Shown here piece by piece: positions 37,934 to 52,056 of a stretch of 64,000 bases of DNA. Within the stretch, counting starts at the first letter, position 1. Every line of letters begins with the position of its first letter. Source of the DNA: Ustulina deusta (lineage: Eukaryota; Ascomycota; Sordariomycetes; Xylariales; Xylariaceae); the NCBI GenBank assembly GCA_023159155.1, contig JAJNNX010000078.1, forward strand, positions 95,376 through 159,375, given 5' to 3'. The notes under the pieces are model-generated. The model had not been told where the DNA came from and did no database searches. It was given only the letters and a program-made list of their open reading frames with translations. A program made the position numbers and the translations under genes.

Positions 37934-40900
37934 ATTTAAGTATTATTTTTATAAAGTATATTAGAACTGCTTTTAAATATTTTTTTAAACGATTAAATAA
38001 CTTGTATATAGCGTGTACTATAACTACTTACTATAATTTTAAACTATTTGCTAGAACTTAGCTTTTGTTTTGGTAGCATAGCGTAAACCCTAAAAAAGCG
38101 TACTTATATAAAAAACATAGCCCGTAAAAAGGTATATTTTTTATTAGATAATTTTAAAAAAAGTATATTTTAATTTAATAAAAAACTTTGCTTTAATATA
38201 TAACAACAATTGTTAGATATATTGTTTATATAAGAACTTTTGTTTAGTTAATTTATTATAGCCGGACATAATAATAATAAAAATAAACAACTTATTATTG
38301 TTTAAATAAGTAATAAATTTAAGCAAATAATTATTAACTTTGCTTTTATTAACTATTAATACTATTATAAGCAAAAAAATTTAATAAAAAAGCTATAAAC
38401 TTAATTAACTAATATATAATAGCTTATATTAAAAAAAAAAATTTTGCTTTTTTTTTTAGTGCAATTATTTTAGAAATAAAATAAATAATTTTTATGTTTA
38501 AAAAATTTATAAACTAGGCTACTTTTAATACTGTTCTAAATTATTTAAAAGTTTTATAGCAAAAGTTTAAACTATAAAACATTATAATAATTATTAATGT
38601 TTAATATGCCTTAAATCTATATAAATTGCTATAAAAAACTAAAAATAATATAATAAACTTTTTTAAATAAAACAAATATTTTATTAACTTAAGTACTAAT
38701 AAAAGTACTAATTAAAAGATTTTAATTAAAAATTTTTAAGTACAACTTGCTAAGTTTGAGTTTAGTAACTTTAGCTTTTTGATTTATTATATAAATATTT
38801 TTTAATAAACGGACTAATAGTAAACTATTAATTAATTCCTAAACAAACTTAAAATAATAACTGCCTAACATAATAATTTATAAAATTAAATAATAAAAAT
38901 AAATTAATATATAATAAACTTAATTATTTAATGCTAGTTAATTTTATACTTAGAATAAACTAAAAAAAAGTTTTATAAAACTGCTTAAATATATATAACT
39001 ATTTTTTATAATAATAAAGCAAAAAATAAAATTAAGTTTAAAATATAGCATAAAAGTATAAAAAACTGCTTTTTTATTAATAAGGATTAGTTTATTAATA
39101 ATACTATAAAAATAACAAATATTAAGTTTTATTTTAAAAAAAAAGCTATAGAAAACTTATAGCTCTATTTTAAAAATATTTATTTAAATTAAATTAAAAC
39201 TTTTATAATACTATTAATTTATTTTTAGAACAATTATTACAATATTAATAAAACTGCTAAGTTTAAAAAAAAATAAAAAAAGTTATTTTTTAAAAATAAG
39301 TCCTTAGATAAGTTTTCTAAGTTTAAAAATAACTTTATTTAACTTACTAATAAAATATGTTTTAATAAAAAAAAATAAAAAAAAAAACTTAAAAATTAAT
39401 TTTTAATTTGTTTTTATAATAAAACTATATCTAAGTATTTAAAAAATAGTATTATTTTTAATACTTATATAAAGTATATTATTTAAATTGCTTATTAATT
39501 AAATATTGGCGACCAAAAAAAAAATATAGCCTATAAAGCTAAAAAATAAATTTTTACTGCAACTAAAAACAATACAAAAAAAAAAAATAATACTAACTAA
39601 GAAAGTAGAGCAGGTATAAAAGGCAATATAGTACTTGCGGTCTAAAGCCCTAAGATTAGCAATAATAAAATAAAAAAGCTAATTTTTAAAAAAAAATGTT
39701 TTAATTATAAGTAATAAAAATATATATTAAAAGATTATTTAATAAAAACTAGCGTAGTAGCTAACTATAAAGCCTAAATAAATGTTATATTTGCAAAATA
39801 TAGCAGATTAAATATGTTTATTTTAAAAAATAGTTCTAATAAAAACTATACTAAGCTATTAAAAAAGTAACCCTAAGTAAAGTGGATTTTTATTTAAGGA
39901 GTGTATTTCCGGATTATAAAAAAAAAAATATAGTAAATAAGTTTTTTAAAAAAAAAGCCCTTTTTATATATTTATATTATAAGTAATAATAGATTATTTT
40001 TAATAATTTATAATTTTTTTAAAAATATAAGAGCTAGACTATATATATTTATAAGTATTTGCTTTACTAAAAAAGTCTTGCAATAACTATAACTTATTAT
40101 AATAAAAATATTATTATATTTTATAATAAGTTATAATAATAAAAGTTAGTAATTAATTAAATAGGTATTATTAATTAACCTAAAAATCTAAAGCTATATT
40201 TTTTAATAGATTTTTATATTTATATTAAACATATAATATAATATTATTTTTAGCAAGCTATAGTTTTAAACTTATAATATTTTATTAGATTATTAATAAA
40301 ATAAACTAGTATTTTTGCTAGATTTATTAGCTAAACTTGACTATAAACGCAACCTAGCAATAAATAACGCTAAAAAATAGTTGTTATAATTTTTTTTTTA
40401 AACAGATGTGCAATATAGAAATATAAAGTTAAAAAAAGATATAGAACGCTAAAAAAAACAATAGTAGGCTGCAAACTAGTACAACTAGGCATATAATATT
40501 ATATAATAACCTTACATTAATATTTTTAAAAAAAGTAACCTGACTATAAAAAATATTGCTAAAATAGAAAGAAACCTATATAATACTTTTTTTTTTTTAC
40601 CTAAGTTTATTTATAAAGAAAAAAAAAAAGCAAAAAAGAAACAGAAAAAGTAGAAGTCCAAAAAATACATATCTTTTTATTAGTAATCAAATATTGCTAG
40701 TATATATTAGCTAAGACGTAATAGCGTTAGTTAATATAAATATTAATTATAGTATATTATAGTAAGCGCTATAGTATTTAAAAAGATAGTTTAAAAAAAC
40801 AACTTTTATAAAAGTGTACAAATTATTAGTATTTATTAAATAAACAAAGTAATTAAAGAATATAAGTCTAAAAAGGAACTATTTTTAAAAAAAAAAAAAA

Positions 40901-43900
40901 AAAACTTAAAAAAAAAGCTTTAGAACTTATACCCTTAAAGTACTATAACTTTTTTTGTATTTTTAGTAAAGTGGATTCTAATACTTTACTGCCTTACTAC
41001 CTGTAAGTAAACTATAAAATAGAATTTATAAACGCAAAGTTTTTAAAAAACTTAAGTTATAGCTTTTTATATAAGATATTATTAGACAAATTAAAAATTA
41101 TAAAAAAGTATTTTATTAATAATTTATATAAAAGATTTATTAAGCTAAGCAATACTTTATTTGTATTTTTTGTTCTATTTATAAAAAAACCTTATAGCAG
41201 ATTCTGTTTTTATATAGATTATTGCAAATTAAATAAAATTATTAAAAAAAATAGGTATTTTTTATTACTAATTAAAAAAACCCTGTTATATATTTTTAAA
41301 GCTAAAATTTTTATTAAAATTAATATAAAGCAGGCTTTTTATTATATATAAGTATACTTAAAATAAGAAGATTTTATAACGTTTTATATTTGTTATAATA
41401 TATATTATTATTATATTTTTTTGTTTAGTTTTATTAATAGCTCTTTTATGTTTTAAAGATATATTAATAATATTTTGTTTAATTATTTAAATAATTTTTA
41501 TAGCGCTTATATAGATAATATTTTTATTTATTTTAATAATTTAGAGGAATACTAGGTATACGTAAAAAAGGTTTTTATTTAACTGCGATCTGCTGGCCTA
41601 TAAGCGGACCTTAAGAAATTAGAATTTTATATAACTAAAACTAAGTTTTTTAGGTATATTATTAGTACTGAAAGTATACAGGTTAATTTAGCTAAAATTA
41701 CTATAATATATAACTAGGAAGCACTTATAACTATAAAAAAAGTTTAATCTTTTCTAGGTTTTTATAACTTTTATTAAAAATTTATAAAAAATTATAGTAA
41801 GATAGTAGCTTTTTTGAATTATTTAACAAAAAAAGAAATACTATTTAAATAGACTAAATAGTATAAAAAAGCTTTTTAAAAACTAAAAAAAGTTTTTATA
41901 TTAACTCTTACTTTTAAACATTTTAATTATAACCTATTTACTAAAGTAAAAATAGATATTTTTAATAACGTAGTAGTAGAAGCTATATTCTAGTTATATA
42001 GTAATAAATAATATTTTATTATATTTTATTTTAAAACTATATATAATACCGAATTAAACTATGGTATTTATAATAAAGAAATATTAGTAGTAGCTTTAGC
42101 ACTTAAGAAGTAGTAAGCTGAACTAATTAGTAACTATAACTATTTTTTAGTTCTTATGGATTATAAAGTATTAAAATATTTTAGCAAAAAACAATACTTT
42201 AATTTAAAACAAACCAAATAAGTATCCTTATTTTTTAAATATAACTTTTTAATTATTTATTAACCTAAAAAAAAAAATATAGTAGCAAACGTAATGTTTT
42301 ATAAACAAGAAGATTTATAAATATAGACTAAAAAAAAAAAAAACATATAAGTATATGATTTTATTTAGATTTATATATAGTGTTTTTTTATTTTAAAAAA
42401 ATAATGTTATAACGTTATATAAAATATAACTTTGTGTTAACTTAGAATAATTAAAAAGCGCTTAGTTAATAGATTATATTTTATATAAAAATAGGATAAA
42501 CCTTAGTATAGAAATTTACTAATAAAAAGCTAGAATAAACGTAAAAAATAACTTGTAAGTTATTAAAAAAGGACTTATAACTTTTAAAAATAGACTAGTT
42601 GTTCCGGATGCTCTATACTTATATATATAACTAATTAGAGAAATATATAACAGAATGCTAATTATATATTTTAAAAAGAAAAAACAAAATAACTAGTTAT
42701 TTAATAATATTAGTAGCTAAAAATAATAAAAAATTATAATATATATATAGTTAACTGTTTAAAATACTACCCGGCTAAAGTACTAAAAAATAAAACCTTT
42801 AGTAAGTTATACCTATTTTTAATATTTAATAAAATATAGAAATATTTAGTAATAGATTTTAAACAAATATTTAAAAATTAATATAGTTATAATAATATAT
42901 TAGTAATAGTTAATTAGTTAAATAAGCAAGTATAAATAATCTTTTATATAATATAAGCTATATTTAAAAATATAGCTTATATATATTATAAAAGCCTTTT
43001 TAAAATATTTAAAATATTTGTAATAATTATTTTAAATAAAAGACTATAGTTTATATTTATATTTATAAACAAACTATATAAACTAATAAGTATAACCTAT
43101 ATTTTAGCTTTAATAGGATACTATAAAATAATAGGATAAGCAGAGATTATAAACAAATATTTTAATTAAAGGTTAAGACTTTATATAAACTATTATTAGA
43201 ATGATTGGTCCGAAAGGATACTTGCTATAAACTATGTATAAATAGCTTTACTATATAAGTTTATAGGTTTGGTGCTCTATAAAATAGAAATAGGATTTTT
43301 AATGCTGTTCTATTTTAATTAGAAAAACAAAATAGCTAAAAAAGAAATAGACGAATTACTGGTATAAAAAAAAGCTTTAAAAAAAATATATATAAAAAAA
43401 AACCAAAAAAATAGTCCAGTTTATTAATATAACTTAGTTATATTTATAAAATACGTAAGATTATATAATATAGTAAGCTAATAAAAGCTATAAAAATCTT
43501 GATTTTAATATAGGAAATTATATGTTTATATTAAAGAAATAATAAAGCTAGAAAATAAACCGCTTATTTAATAAGCTTGATTATTTAATAACGTAATAAA
43601 TATTTAAAATACTTTTTTTTTGGCAAGGTATAAATAAATATTATACTAACAAATTACAAAAATATTTTAATAACTTATTGCTAAAGCAAGAAGCAAAGAA
43701 CCCGGAAAACAAAATAATTAAGCTAGAAAGCAAAGAAAAATTTGTAGTAAAAAAAATAAAAACTTTAAAAATATATTATAAAAAATTATAATATTAAGTT
43801 AATTAGAAGGGCTGGAATACTAATAATAAATAGTATTTAGTAAAAAATTTTAAGAATAGCACGAAAGCGCTAAAGAAGTTCTATAATAAAAACCCCGAAT

Positions 43901-44224
43901 TAGCAGGGCTGCTAATAAGGTTAGAAAAATAGCTAAAAACTATAAAAAATAACAAATTTAACAAAATATATTTTAATAATAATAAAGCTATACTAAAAAA
44001 CATAAAAAAGTTTTAATAAAAAAACATATAAGATAATTTTATATTTAAGTTATAATATAACAAAATCTTTTAATATTATATATAAAAAAACTTGTTTAAT
44101 AGTGTAATAAAATAAAAGCTTGGATTAAAATCAATAAGTAAATATTTAAAACTATTTTTTTTTAGCTAAAAAATACTTGTTTAAGTATATGTAAAGGTAT
44201 TTTTTTTCTTTTTGTAGAAAAAGT

Positions 44225-44495
44225 AGTTATAGTATAGTAGCTAGTGGCTAGCAGTATAGCTATAACTTATAAGCTATATAAACCGCAATCTTTAATTCTT
44301 AGGTTATATAATTTATATTTAGCTGGCACTTAGCAATTATTTAACAGCTGCCTATACTTTTTACTAATCTACCTATAAAAAATCTATAATATATTTTTAT
44401 AAAATTAGCTTTTTTTTTTTTTTATACTTAGATTCTAATGCAAAGTTTGCTTTTGGAATAAAGCCTTGCCTTCTATGATTGCCTAACGTATAATA
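44225..44495 (+). repeat. 3' LTR of element 2
   Basis: About 271 bp, partner of 37673-37933; in most aligned positions it differs by C-to-T or G-to-A, for example AGTTATAGTATAG for AGTTACGGTATGG. Confidence 0.82.
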
Positions 44496-47400
44496 CTAAA
44501 GCTTATATTTTTTTAATAATTAGCTATAAATTTATATAATAAGTTAAATAATAATTAAAAATAAAAATAGTTTAATTAATTAAACTTTAAAAGCTTTATA
44601 ACTATTAAAATAAAATAATTAGCAAAGTTTATAAATATTTAATATATATTATAAAAATTAATAATTAATAATTTAAAAACTAAATATTTTAAATTATTAA
44701 TTTTAATTATAATATTATTATTAGTATTAAATAATTAATAAAATAAAATATTTTAATAAAAACTTAAAAATAATAATTAATCTAGCTAAATAATTTATTT
44801 TTATTAGTTTAATTTTTGCTAATAATTATAGTTAAACTTTTTAGTTATAAATTAATATAATTAAGCGTTAAAAAAATATTATTAAATATTAAAACAATTT
44901 TTTAAAAATAAAACAATTATTTTAAAAATAACTAAAACTAAAAAAACAAAAAAAAAAACCTAGGATTTCTAAACCTAAAATAAAAAAAGTTTATATAATA
45001 ATTTCTAAAAAAAAAAAAACCAAACTACTATTAAAAAAATTATATAAAACTTTTAGAATTATTTTTATTAAAATAAATAAAAGCAACTAGCTAAAAAAAC
45101 TTTAAAAAAGTTTATTATAATTAAATTTATAATAACTAAAAATAATTAATATTTTGTAAAAAAAATAAACTTAAATTAATTAAATAATATTATAAAAAAC
45201 TTTTAATAATAAATTAATCCTATTTAAAAAAAAAAAAAACTTTTAGTATATAAAATTAATATAAAGCTTTTTGCTTTTTTAGCTATTATATTTAAAAAAG
45301 TTCTTTTTAAAAAAAAAATCTAAAACTTTACTACTATTATAACTAGGGTTTAATATAGTACTAAAACTTAATAATAAAAAATATACTTTTAGTTTTTATT
45401 AATATTATATATTTATATAGTTTATTTTATTTAAAAAAAAGTTTATAAATAAGCTATTAGTTATAAATTTTATTAAACAAAATATAAACCTAAACGTTAT
45501 TTTTGTTTTGTTTATACTTAAACTTAAATTAATTAAACATAAATTTATAATTTATTATTAATAAAAAAATATATATTTAAAAAATTAAATTATATTAGCT
45601 TTAAATATTAGTAGTACTATATTTAATTATTATAATATTATTTAATTTATTAAACTAAATATTATTAAAGCTTTTTATTAATTATTATTAATTATAGAAT
45701 TATATTACTTTATTTTTTTCTGAACTTATAAAAAAATATTTTAATAAAATGTTTTATTTTTTGGTTTAAAAGTAAAACTTGCCTAATAGCAAGTTTTTAT
45801 TAATATATAAATTTAAAAACTTTTAAACAAGTTTATAAGTATTTATATAAATAATATTTTAATTTATTTTAAAACTAAAAAATAGTACTAGATTTATTAT
45901 AAAAAATTAATCTATTCCTTATATTAAGCTAGATATTAAAAAAAATATTAAAAAGTCTTATTTTAATATATTTATTATTAATTATTTAGAAATAATTATA
46001 AAAACTAGAATAAAAATAAAAATTAATTTTATAAAAATCTAAACAATTCTAAATTAAGACTTTAATAATTTTAAAAGTATTAAATTAATCCGGTTATTTT
46101 TTAAGCTTTATAATTATATTTATATATTTATTTATTACGCTAATAAAATTACTACTTTTTTAAATTAACTATTAAAAAAAAATAAGCTATTTATAATAAG
46201 ACTAGAACAGAAATAAGCTTTTAAATATATAAAACTACTAGTTTATAAAATATTTGTTTTAGCTTTTTTTAAGCCCGGCTAACTAACAAAAGTAAAAATA
46301 AATATTTTATATAATATAACAAAAAAAATTATTTAGTAATAATAAAAAAATATAACTTAAAAACTTATAAAATATTTTTTTAAAATAATAATACTAACTA
46401 AACAAACCTACCTAATTTAAAACTATAAACTTTTAATAATAATATAAACTTTAAAATATTACTACTTAAAGCTTTTTAAAACTAAGTTTTTTATAATAAT
46501 TAATTATTAAGTTTTATTATATTTTTTAAATAAATAGATTTTATTAATACAATAAATATATTAGGCTAACTTTTTATTAAACTTTAATATTACTTTTTAA
46601 TATTAATTAAAACAAAAAAATATAATAACTAATACTTTATTAAAAAAAATAGCCAAGCTTTTTATAATTAAAACTAAAAAAACTAAAAAATAAATAATAA
46701 TATTAGTTTTACTTAATAAAATACTAGGTCCTATATTAACTATAAACTTTTTATTTAATATTTTTTAAAAAGCTAACCTAATAAATTTAATTAAATAAAA
46801 GAATTAGCTATAAAAACTAAAAAATAAAAACAAAAAGCTATATATACCTAAAGTTATTTTAAATAGGACTGTTTTTTTTTATATAGCTTTAATTTAAAAA
46901 GCTTATATGTTTTTAATTACTACGTACTAAAGTTAGCATAAAATAATTAAAATATTAAAACAAAAATATTATTAGTTTTATTTAAGATATAATTATAAAT
47001 AATATATATATAAATATTATAACTATAAAAAAAATAAAATACTATAAAACAAAACTTTTGGCTTTTTTTATTTATTATTTATATTAGCTATAATATAATA
47101 ATATATAATAATAAATAGCAAAAATATATTATTTAACTAATAAAGTTATAACTATATATAAGTATTTATAAACAAGTTTAGCTATTTAATCGCAATTTTA
47201 TCTAGTAAAAAAATAAATATTATAGAATTGCTAACTATATAATACTATAAAAGTTTATATAGATTTTTTAGTATATTAGATATATAAATATTAAATAATA
47301 CAAAATTGTTTATTTTTAAGTTTATAGCAATAATTAATAGTTTTATAAGTATTAAGCACTGCTTTAATAATACTTATTATCTTTAAACCTAAAAAGTAAT

Positions 47401-48339
47401 AAAATTAACTAATTAAAAACTAAACTAATAATTCTGTTTTTATATTACTAAATATTAAAACAATTAAAACATTTATTTTTTTGCTTTAAACTTTATATAT
47501 AATTTTTTATAATATTTATTAATTAATATATTATTATTAAAAATAATAATAATAATTAAAACATAAAACCTTTTAATAATAAATATTAGCAAAACTATTA
47601 TAAATTCTAATACTAAATAATAAACGCTTAAACTAGTTCGTTAAACCTAAAATATTTAAAAAATAATATATAATATAATAACTTTTGCGTAAAAACAATA
47701 CAAGCTATAAGCTAATAAAAAAAAATGCTTAGTAAATTTTAAAATAAAAAATAAAGTCTTTTTAAAAAAAAAAAGTTTTATAATATAAGTACTAACTATT
47801 AGATTAGATTTTTAATTAGTTAGATTTTTTAAAATCCTAAAAAAACAAAAATTTAGCTATATTTTTAATTTATCTAACTTTTATAAAATAAAAAACCTAT
47901 TTTATACTAACTAATTATAAAAAGTAAACAATAATTTTTTATTTTAATAAATTTAATTATTACTTTTAGCTAAAAATATTAATAATAAAACAAAATTTAA
48001 AATCAAACAAATCAAACAATTAAAAGTATATAAAAAAAATAAAAAGTTATAATATTAAGTTATTTAAAAAAACTATAATTTTAATAATATTTAATATATA
48101 ACTTAAAATTTTAAAAATATATTAATCAAACTTAACTAATTTTATAAAACTTATAAAAAAGCTTTTAGATTTTTTATAAAATTACAAAAATAAATATATA
48201 TAATAATAACTAATAAGTTTATAAATAATTATAAAAATAATAATAAAATAATATAATATAAAAAGATTATATAAACTTAATATTATTAGTAATCTTAAAT
48301 TAAAACTATATTTAAACTTTTAGTTTTAAAAAAAAATAA

Positions 48340-48582
48340 TATAATAGTTAGTATAGTTTATATAGTTTTAGCAAGACCTACAAAAACTTTAGACCTATAT
48401 AGCAATAAAATAAAAAGTTTATGCATGGACCAACCTAACTTTATAGCTATATATATAGAGTTTATATCTACCTATCTTATAAACTCTAACTTCTTTTTTT
48501 TTTTTTTTTTTCTTTAGCTTAGAGTCTTTGTCCATAGTATTAATAAACTAGCTATAGAAGCTTTATTTAACTGATTGTAACA
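48340..48582 (+). repeat. 3' LTR of element A
   Basis: 243 bp, begins TATAATAG and ends GTAACA. It is one of the least mutated copies of the family, keeping GTTTATGCATGGACC and TCTTTGTCCATAG stretches. Confidence 0.85.
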
Positions 48583-50740
48583 CTTAACTAAACTAAGATT
48601 AAAAAACTAGATCTTATAAAAAAGCTAGTACTTAAAAAATAATAATTAAATAATAGTTTTAATAATATTTATATTAAAATTAAAAAAACTTTTTATAAAG
48701 CTATAGTTAATAAAAAACTAAACAATTATTTTTATAAACAAAAATTTTGAATTTTAAAAAGCTATATTTATTAATAATTAAATATTAAAAAAAAGCTAGC
48801 TTATTTAAAAAAACTATTAACTATATTAATAAAAAGGTTTAAATCTATTTAATAATAATAAAAAACTATTCTTATAAATTAAAACTTAATAAATATAACT
48901 CCTATTAATTTATAAATAATTAAAATATTAAAAATTAAAAATTAAAAATTTAATATATTAAAAAAATCTAACAAAAATTATATAATCTTTTATAAAAACA
49001 AAAATACTAATTATATAAATATTTATTTCTAAGTTTAATATATAAAAAAATAAAGCAATATAAAAAATAAATCTATTGTAATAGCTATAAAAAAATAAAC
49101 TTTTTTATAAAAAAGCATACTATAATAGTAGTCTTAATAATTATTTAAAAAGAATATAATAAAATATAAAGTAATTTTATTAGTATATATAAAAGCTTTG
49201 ATTAAAAAATAAAATATTTAATTAAATATAATAAATCTTTAGTTTTTTATTTATAAATATAGAATAAAAAATATAATATAAAAAAATCTTATTAAAACTT
49301 ATATTATAAAAACCTTTAAATATAGCAAAGCTTAAAAAAATATTAAAAATTTATAATAATTAATATAATTATAGAACTTATTACTACTTAAGCTATTAAA
49401 ACTTGTATTAAAACTAGTAATAAAACAAATTATTAATAAATGTTTAAAAAAGATATAAAAAAAACAGCTAGTATTAACTAAAAAAATAATAATAATTATA
49501 TCTAAAATTAAATATTATATTTAAAATAATAAAAAACAAAAACAAAAAGTAATTAATACTAACTAGTTCTAGCAAAACTAGCTAAACTATAGAAATAATA
49601 ATATTTTATAATAATAAAATTTTAGTAAAAAATATTAAGATTTTAAAATAGTTTACTATAAACAAAGTTAATTATAATAAATTAAATTACTATTGCTAGG
49701 TTATAAAAAATAAAATAACTAGACCAACTAAAAATAAAACAATAACTACCTTAAAATATACTAATAAAATAGCTAATATAATATTAAATTTAACAATTAA
49801 TATATTGTTAAGTTTAATAACTAAAATAAGAAAACTAATAAAAATAATAAATATATTACAAATATTTTAAGTAGCAAAAACTAAACATAAATAAATTATA
49901 AAATTATTATAATAAAAAAGTCATTTATAATATAAATCGTAAGAATAATAGCAAAACTAAAAACCTAACTATAAAAAAATATATCTATTTTAATAAAAAA
50001 AAATAATTAATAAAGCATATATAGCTATTAAACATAATAAAACAAATAGTTACTAAATATATAACTAAAACGCTATATTGCAGCAGGGCTAGTGCTAGCG
50101 GCCCGCTAGCAGCTGCGAATATAGCTGTATAGCAATTGTTAGCCGTATTTAGGCCGCCTGCGGCCCAAAGCATCTGATCTTCGGCTATATTTAAGGGTTC
50201 GAATAGTTATAAAAGCCTTTGAACTTCTTAAAGCAATACTTATTAAATATATATAGCATTTATACTAGTTTTATAATAGTAAGCGCTCTAGTTTAGTTTT
50301 TATTATTTTTAGTTATTTTTAGTATTAAGTTACTTCGTCCTTTTTTAATAGTATCTTTAATAAAGCTATAATAAAGCAGTCCATTATATAAATTTATATA
50401 TAATAATATTTATATATATTTGTTGCTTTTTAAAGCATAACTTATAATTAGAAACTAATACTTAATATTTTTCTATATAAATTACTATATAAATATATTT
50501 ATAATATATTAATAGACTTAATACTAGCTATATAAAAACTAACCTAGCTAACTTAATTAAACTAACTAACTTAGCTAACCTATAAATAGCCTCCTATATA
50601 AATTTATATATAAGTTTGTTTTTAGTTATATATTTTTTAAGAAACCTAGTTTATTATTAATTAGTCTATTTATATATTTATATAATTAACTAAACTAATT
50701 GTTATATATATTAATTAGCTTTGCTACTTTTACTACCTTA
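48583..50740. other. AT-rich DNA between elements A and E, with one GC-rich island
   Basis: Old repeat-like DNA; no coding remnant or LTR assigned. At about 50070-50210 a short GC-rich island (separate entry) interrupts it. Frame 49985-50173 is formed by the island and is not a gene. Confidence 0.5.
50070..50210. other. GC-rich hairpin island in the AT-rich block
   Basis: The island contains GCTAGCGG-C-CCGCTAGC (50094-50110, an 8-bp perfect stem), GGCCGC-CT-GCGGCC (50152-50165), and a tRNA B-box-like GGGTTCGAAT at 50195-50204. It keeps many CpG, CpA and TpG pairs that its surroundings have lost. It may be a small late insertion or a relic of a short tRNA-derived element; not identified. Confidence 0.6.
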
Positions 50741-51007
50741 TGTTATAATCAGTTAAATAAAACTTCTATAGCTAGTTTATTAATATTATAAATAAAAACT
50801 CTAAGCTAAAAAAAAAAAAGAAAAAAATTAAAGTTTATAGAATAAATAAATATAAACTTTATATGTATAGCTATAAAGCTATACGTTAGTCCATGCGTTA
50901 TTTTTCTATTTTATTGCTATATAGGTCTAAAGTTTTTGTAGGTCTTGCTAAAACTATATTAACTATTATACTTTTTTTTTAAAAACTAAAAATTTAAATA
51001 TAGTTTT
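50741..51007 (-). mobile_element. LTR and 37-bp interior stub of a truncated family copy (E)
   Basis: A minus-orientation LTR (50741-50970) is followed by about 37 bp matching the interior immediately next to the LTR in copies C and D, and is then cut by the LTR of element C. Copy E was therefore interrupted by C; its remainder would lie beyond C and has been lost with the chromosome end. Confidence 0.7.
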
Positions 51008-51822
51008 TGTTACGATCAGTCGAATAAAGTTTCCATAGCTAGTTTATTAATACTATGAAAAAAGACTCTAAGCTAAAAAAGAAAAAAAAAAAAAAGTTAG
51101 AGTTTATAAAATAAATAAATATAAACTTTATATGTATAGCTGCAGAGTTATAGTTTGGTCTATATATAGATTTCCTATTTTATTGCTATATAAGTCTAGA
51201 GTTTTTGCAAGTCTTGCTAAAATTGTACTAACTATTATACTAATTTTTTTTAAAACTAAAAGTTTAAATATAGTTTTAATTTAAAGTTATTAATAATATT
51301 AAGTTTATATAGTTTTTTTATATTATATTGCTTTATTATTATTTTTATAATTTTACGGAAGGTCCGGGGGCTTTTTTATAAGTTTTATAAAATTAATTAA
51401 GCTTAATTAGTATGTTTTTAAAATTCTAAGCTATATACTAAATATTATTAAAATTATAGCTTTTTTAAGCAATCTAATATTATAGCTTTTTATTTTTTTT
51501 ATATATTTTTAATTATTAAATTTGTTTAATTTTAAATTTTGCTTTATTATTAATATTTTTAGCTAAAAATAATAATTAAATTTATTAAAATAAAAAGTTA
51601 TTATTTATTTTTTATAATTAATTAATATAAAATAAGTTTTTTATTTTATAAAAATTAAGCAAATTAAAAATGTAGCTAAATTTTTTTTTTTTTAAATTTT
51701 AAAAAATTTAATTAATTAAGAATTTAATCTAGTAATTAGTACTTATATTATAAAGCTTTTTTTTTTAAAAAGAAAAATTTTTTCTTTTAAATTTATTAAA
51801 TATTTTTTTTGTTAGTTTATAG
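51008..51822 (-). mobile_element. Element C, LTR and first interior segment (minus strand)
   Basis: LTR 51008-51239 (plus-strand reading TGTTACGATCAG...ACTATTATA) plus interior 51240-51822. The interior is the reverse complement of the 3' interior of element A. It stops at TATAG (51818-51822), where element B is inserted, and resumes at 57893. Confidence 0.8.
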
Positions 51823-52056
51823 TATAATAGTTAGTACGGTCTTAGCAAGACCCGCAAGAACTCTAGACCTATATAACAATAAAATAGGAAGTCTATGCAT
51901 AGACCAACCTAACTCTGCAGCTATATATATAAAATCTATATCTACTTATTTTATAAACTTTAATTTTTTTTTTTTTTTTTTTTTTTTTTAGCTTAAAATC
52001 TTTATTTATAATATTAATAAACTAGCTATAAAAACTTTACTTAACTAATCGTAATA
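51823..52056 (+). repeat. 5' LTR of element B
   Basis: About 234 bp, begins TATAATAGTTAGTACGG; retains GC-rich parts (GTACGGTCTTAGCAAGACC). It contains the 26-27 T run preceding TTAGCTT that creates a spurious short frame at 51809-51991. Confidence 0.82.

Larger units (their letters stand above)
37673..44495 (+). mobile_element. Ty3/gypsy retrotransposon (element 2) nested in element A
   Basis: A 6.8-kb element with direct LTRs at 37673-37933 and 44225-44495 and the 5-bp duplication CTAAA on both sides (37668-37672, 44496-44500). Element B keeps the uninterrupted site, with one CTAAA at 53741-53745. Plus-strand remnants in order: zinc-knuckle-like stretch at about 39700; reverse transcriptase about 41160-41700 (recognisable YIDNIFIY at the catalytic strand); RNase H about 41930-42300; integrase zinc-binding part about 42600-42800 and core from about 42840. 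It is less mutated than its host, so it inserted later, but no frame is intact. Confidence 0.88.
35697..48582 (+). mobile_element. Ty3/gypsy-like retrotransposon A, RIP-mutated, interrupted
   Basis: Two 243-bp direct LTRs (35697-35939 and 48340-48582) bound an interior of about 5.6 kb once the nested element at 37673-44495 is removed. The 5-bp flanks are TTTAA (35692-35696) and CTTAA (48583-48587), a target duplication differing by one C-to-T. The interior aligns along its length with element B, which allows the insertion point to be seen. A degraded reverse transcriptase/RNase H region lies at about 45250-46560, recognisable by spacing of residues around the QAF and YLD-type positions; frames are broken by many stops. 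Plus-strand orientation. Confidence 0.8.

Noticed and set aside
49985..50173. 62-codon minus frame in the AT-rich block
   Set aside because: Its coding look comes only from the GC-rich hairpin island; the rest is low-complexity AT sequence.
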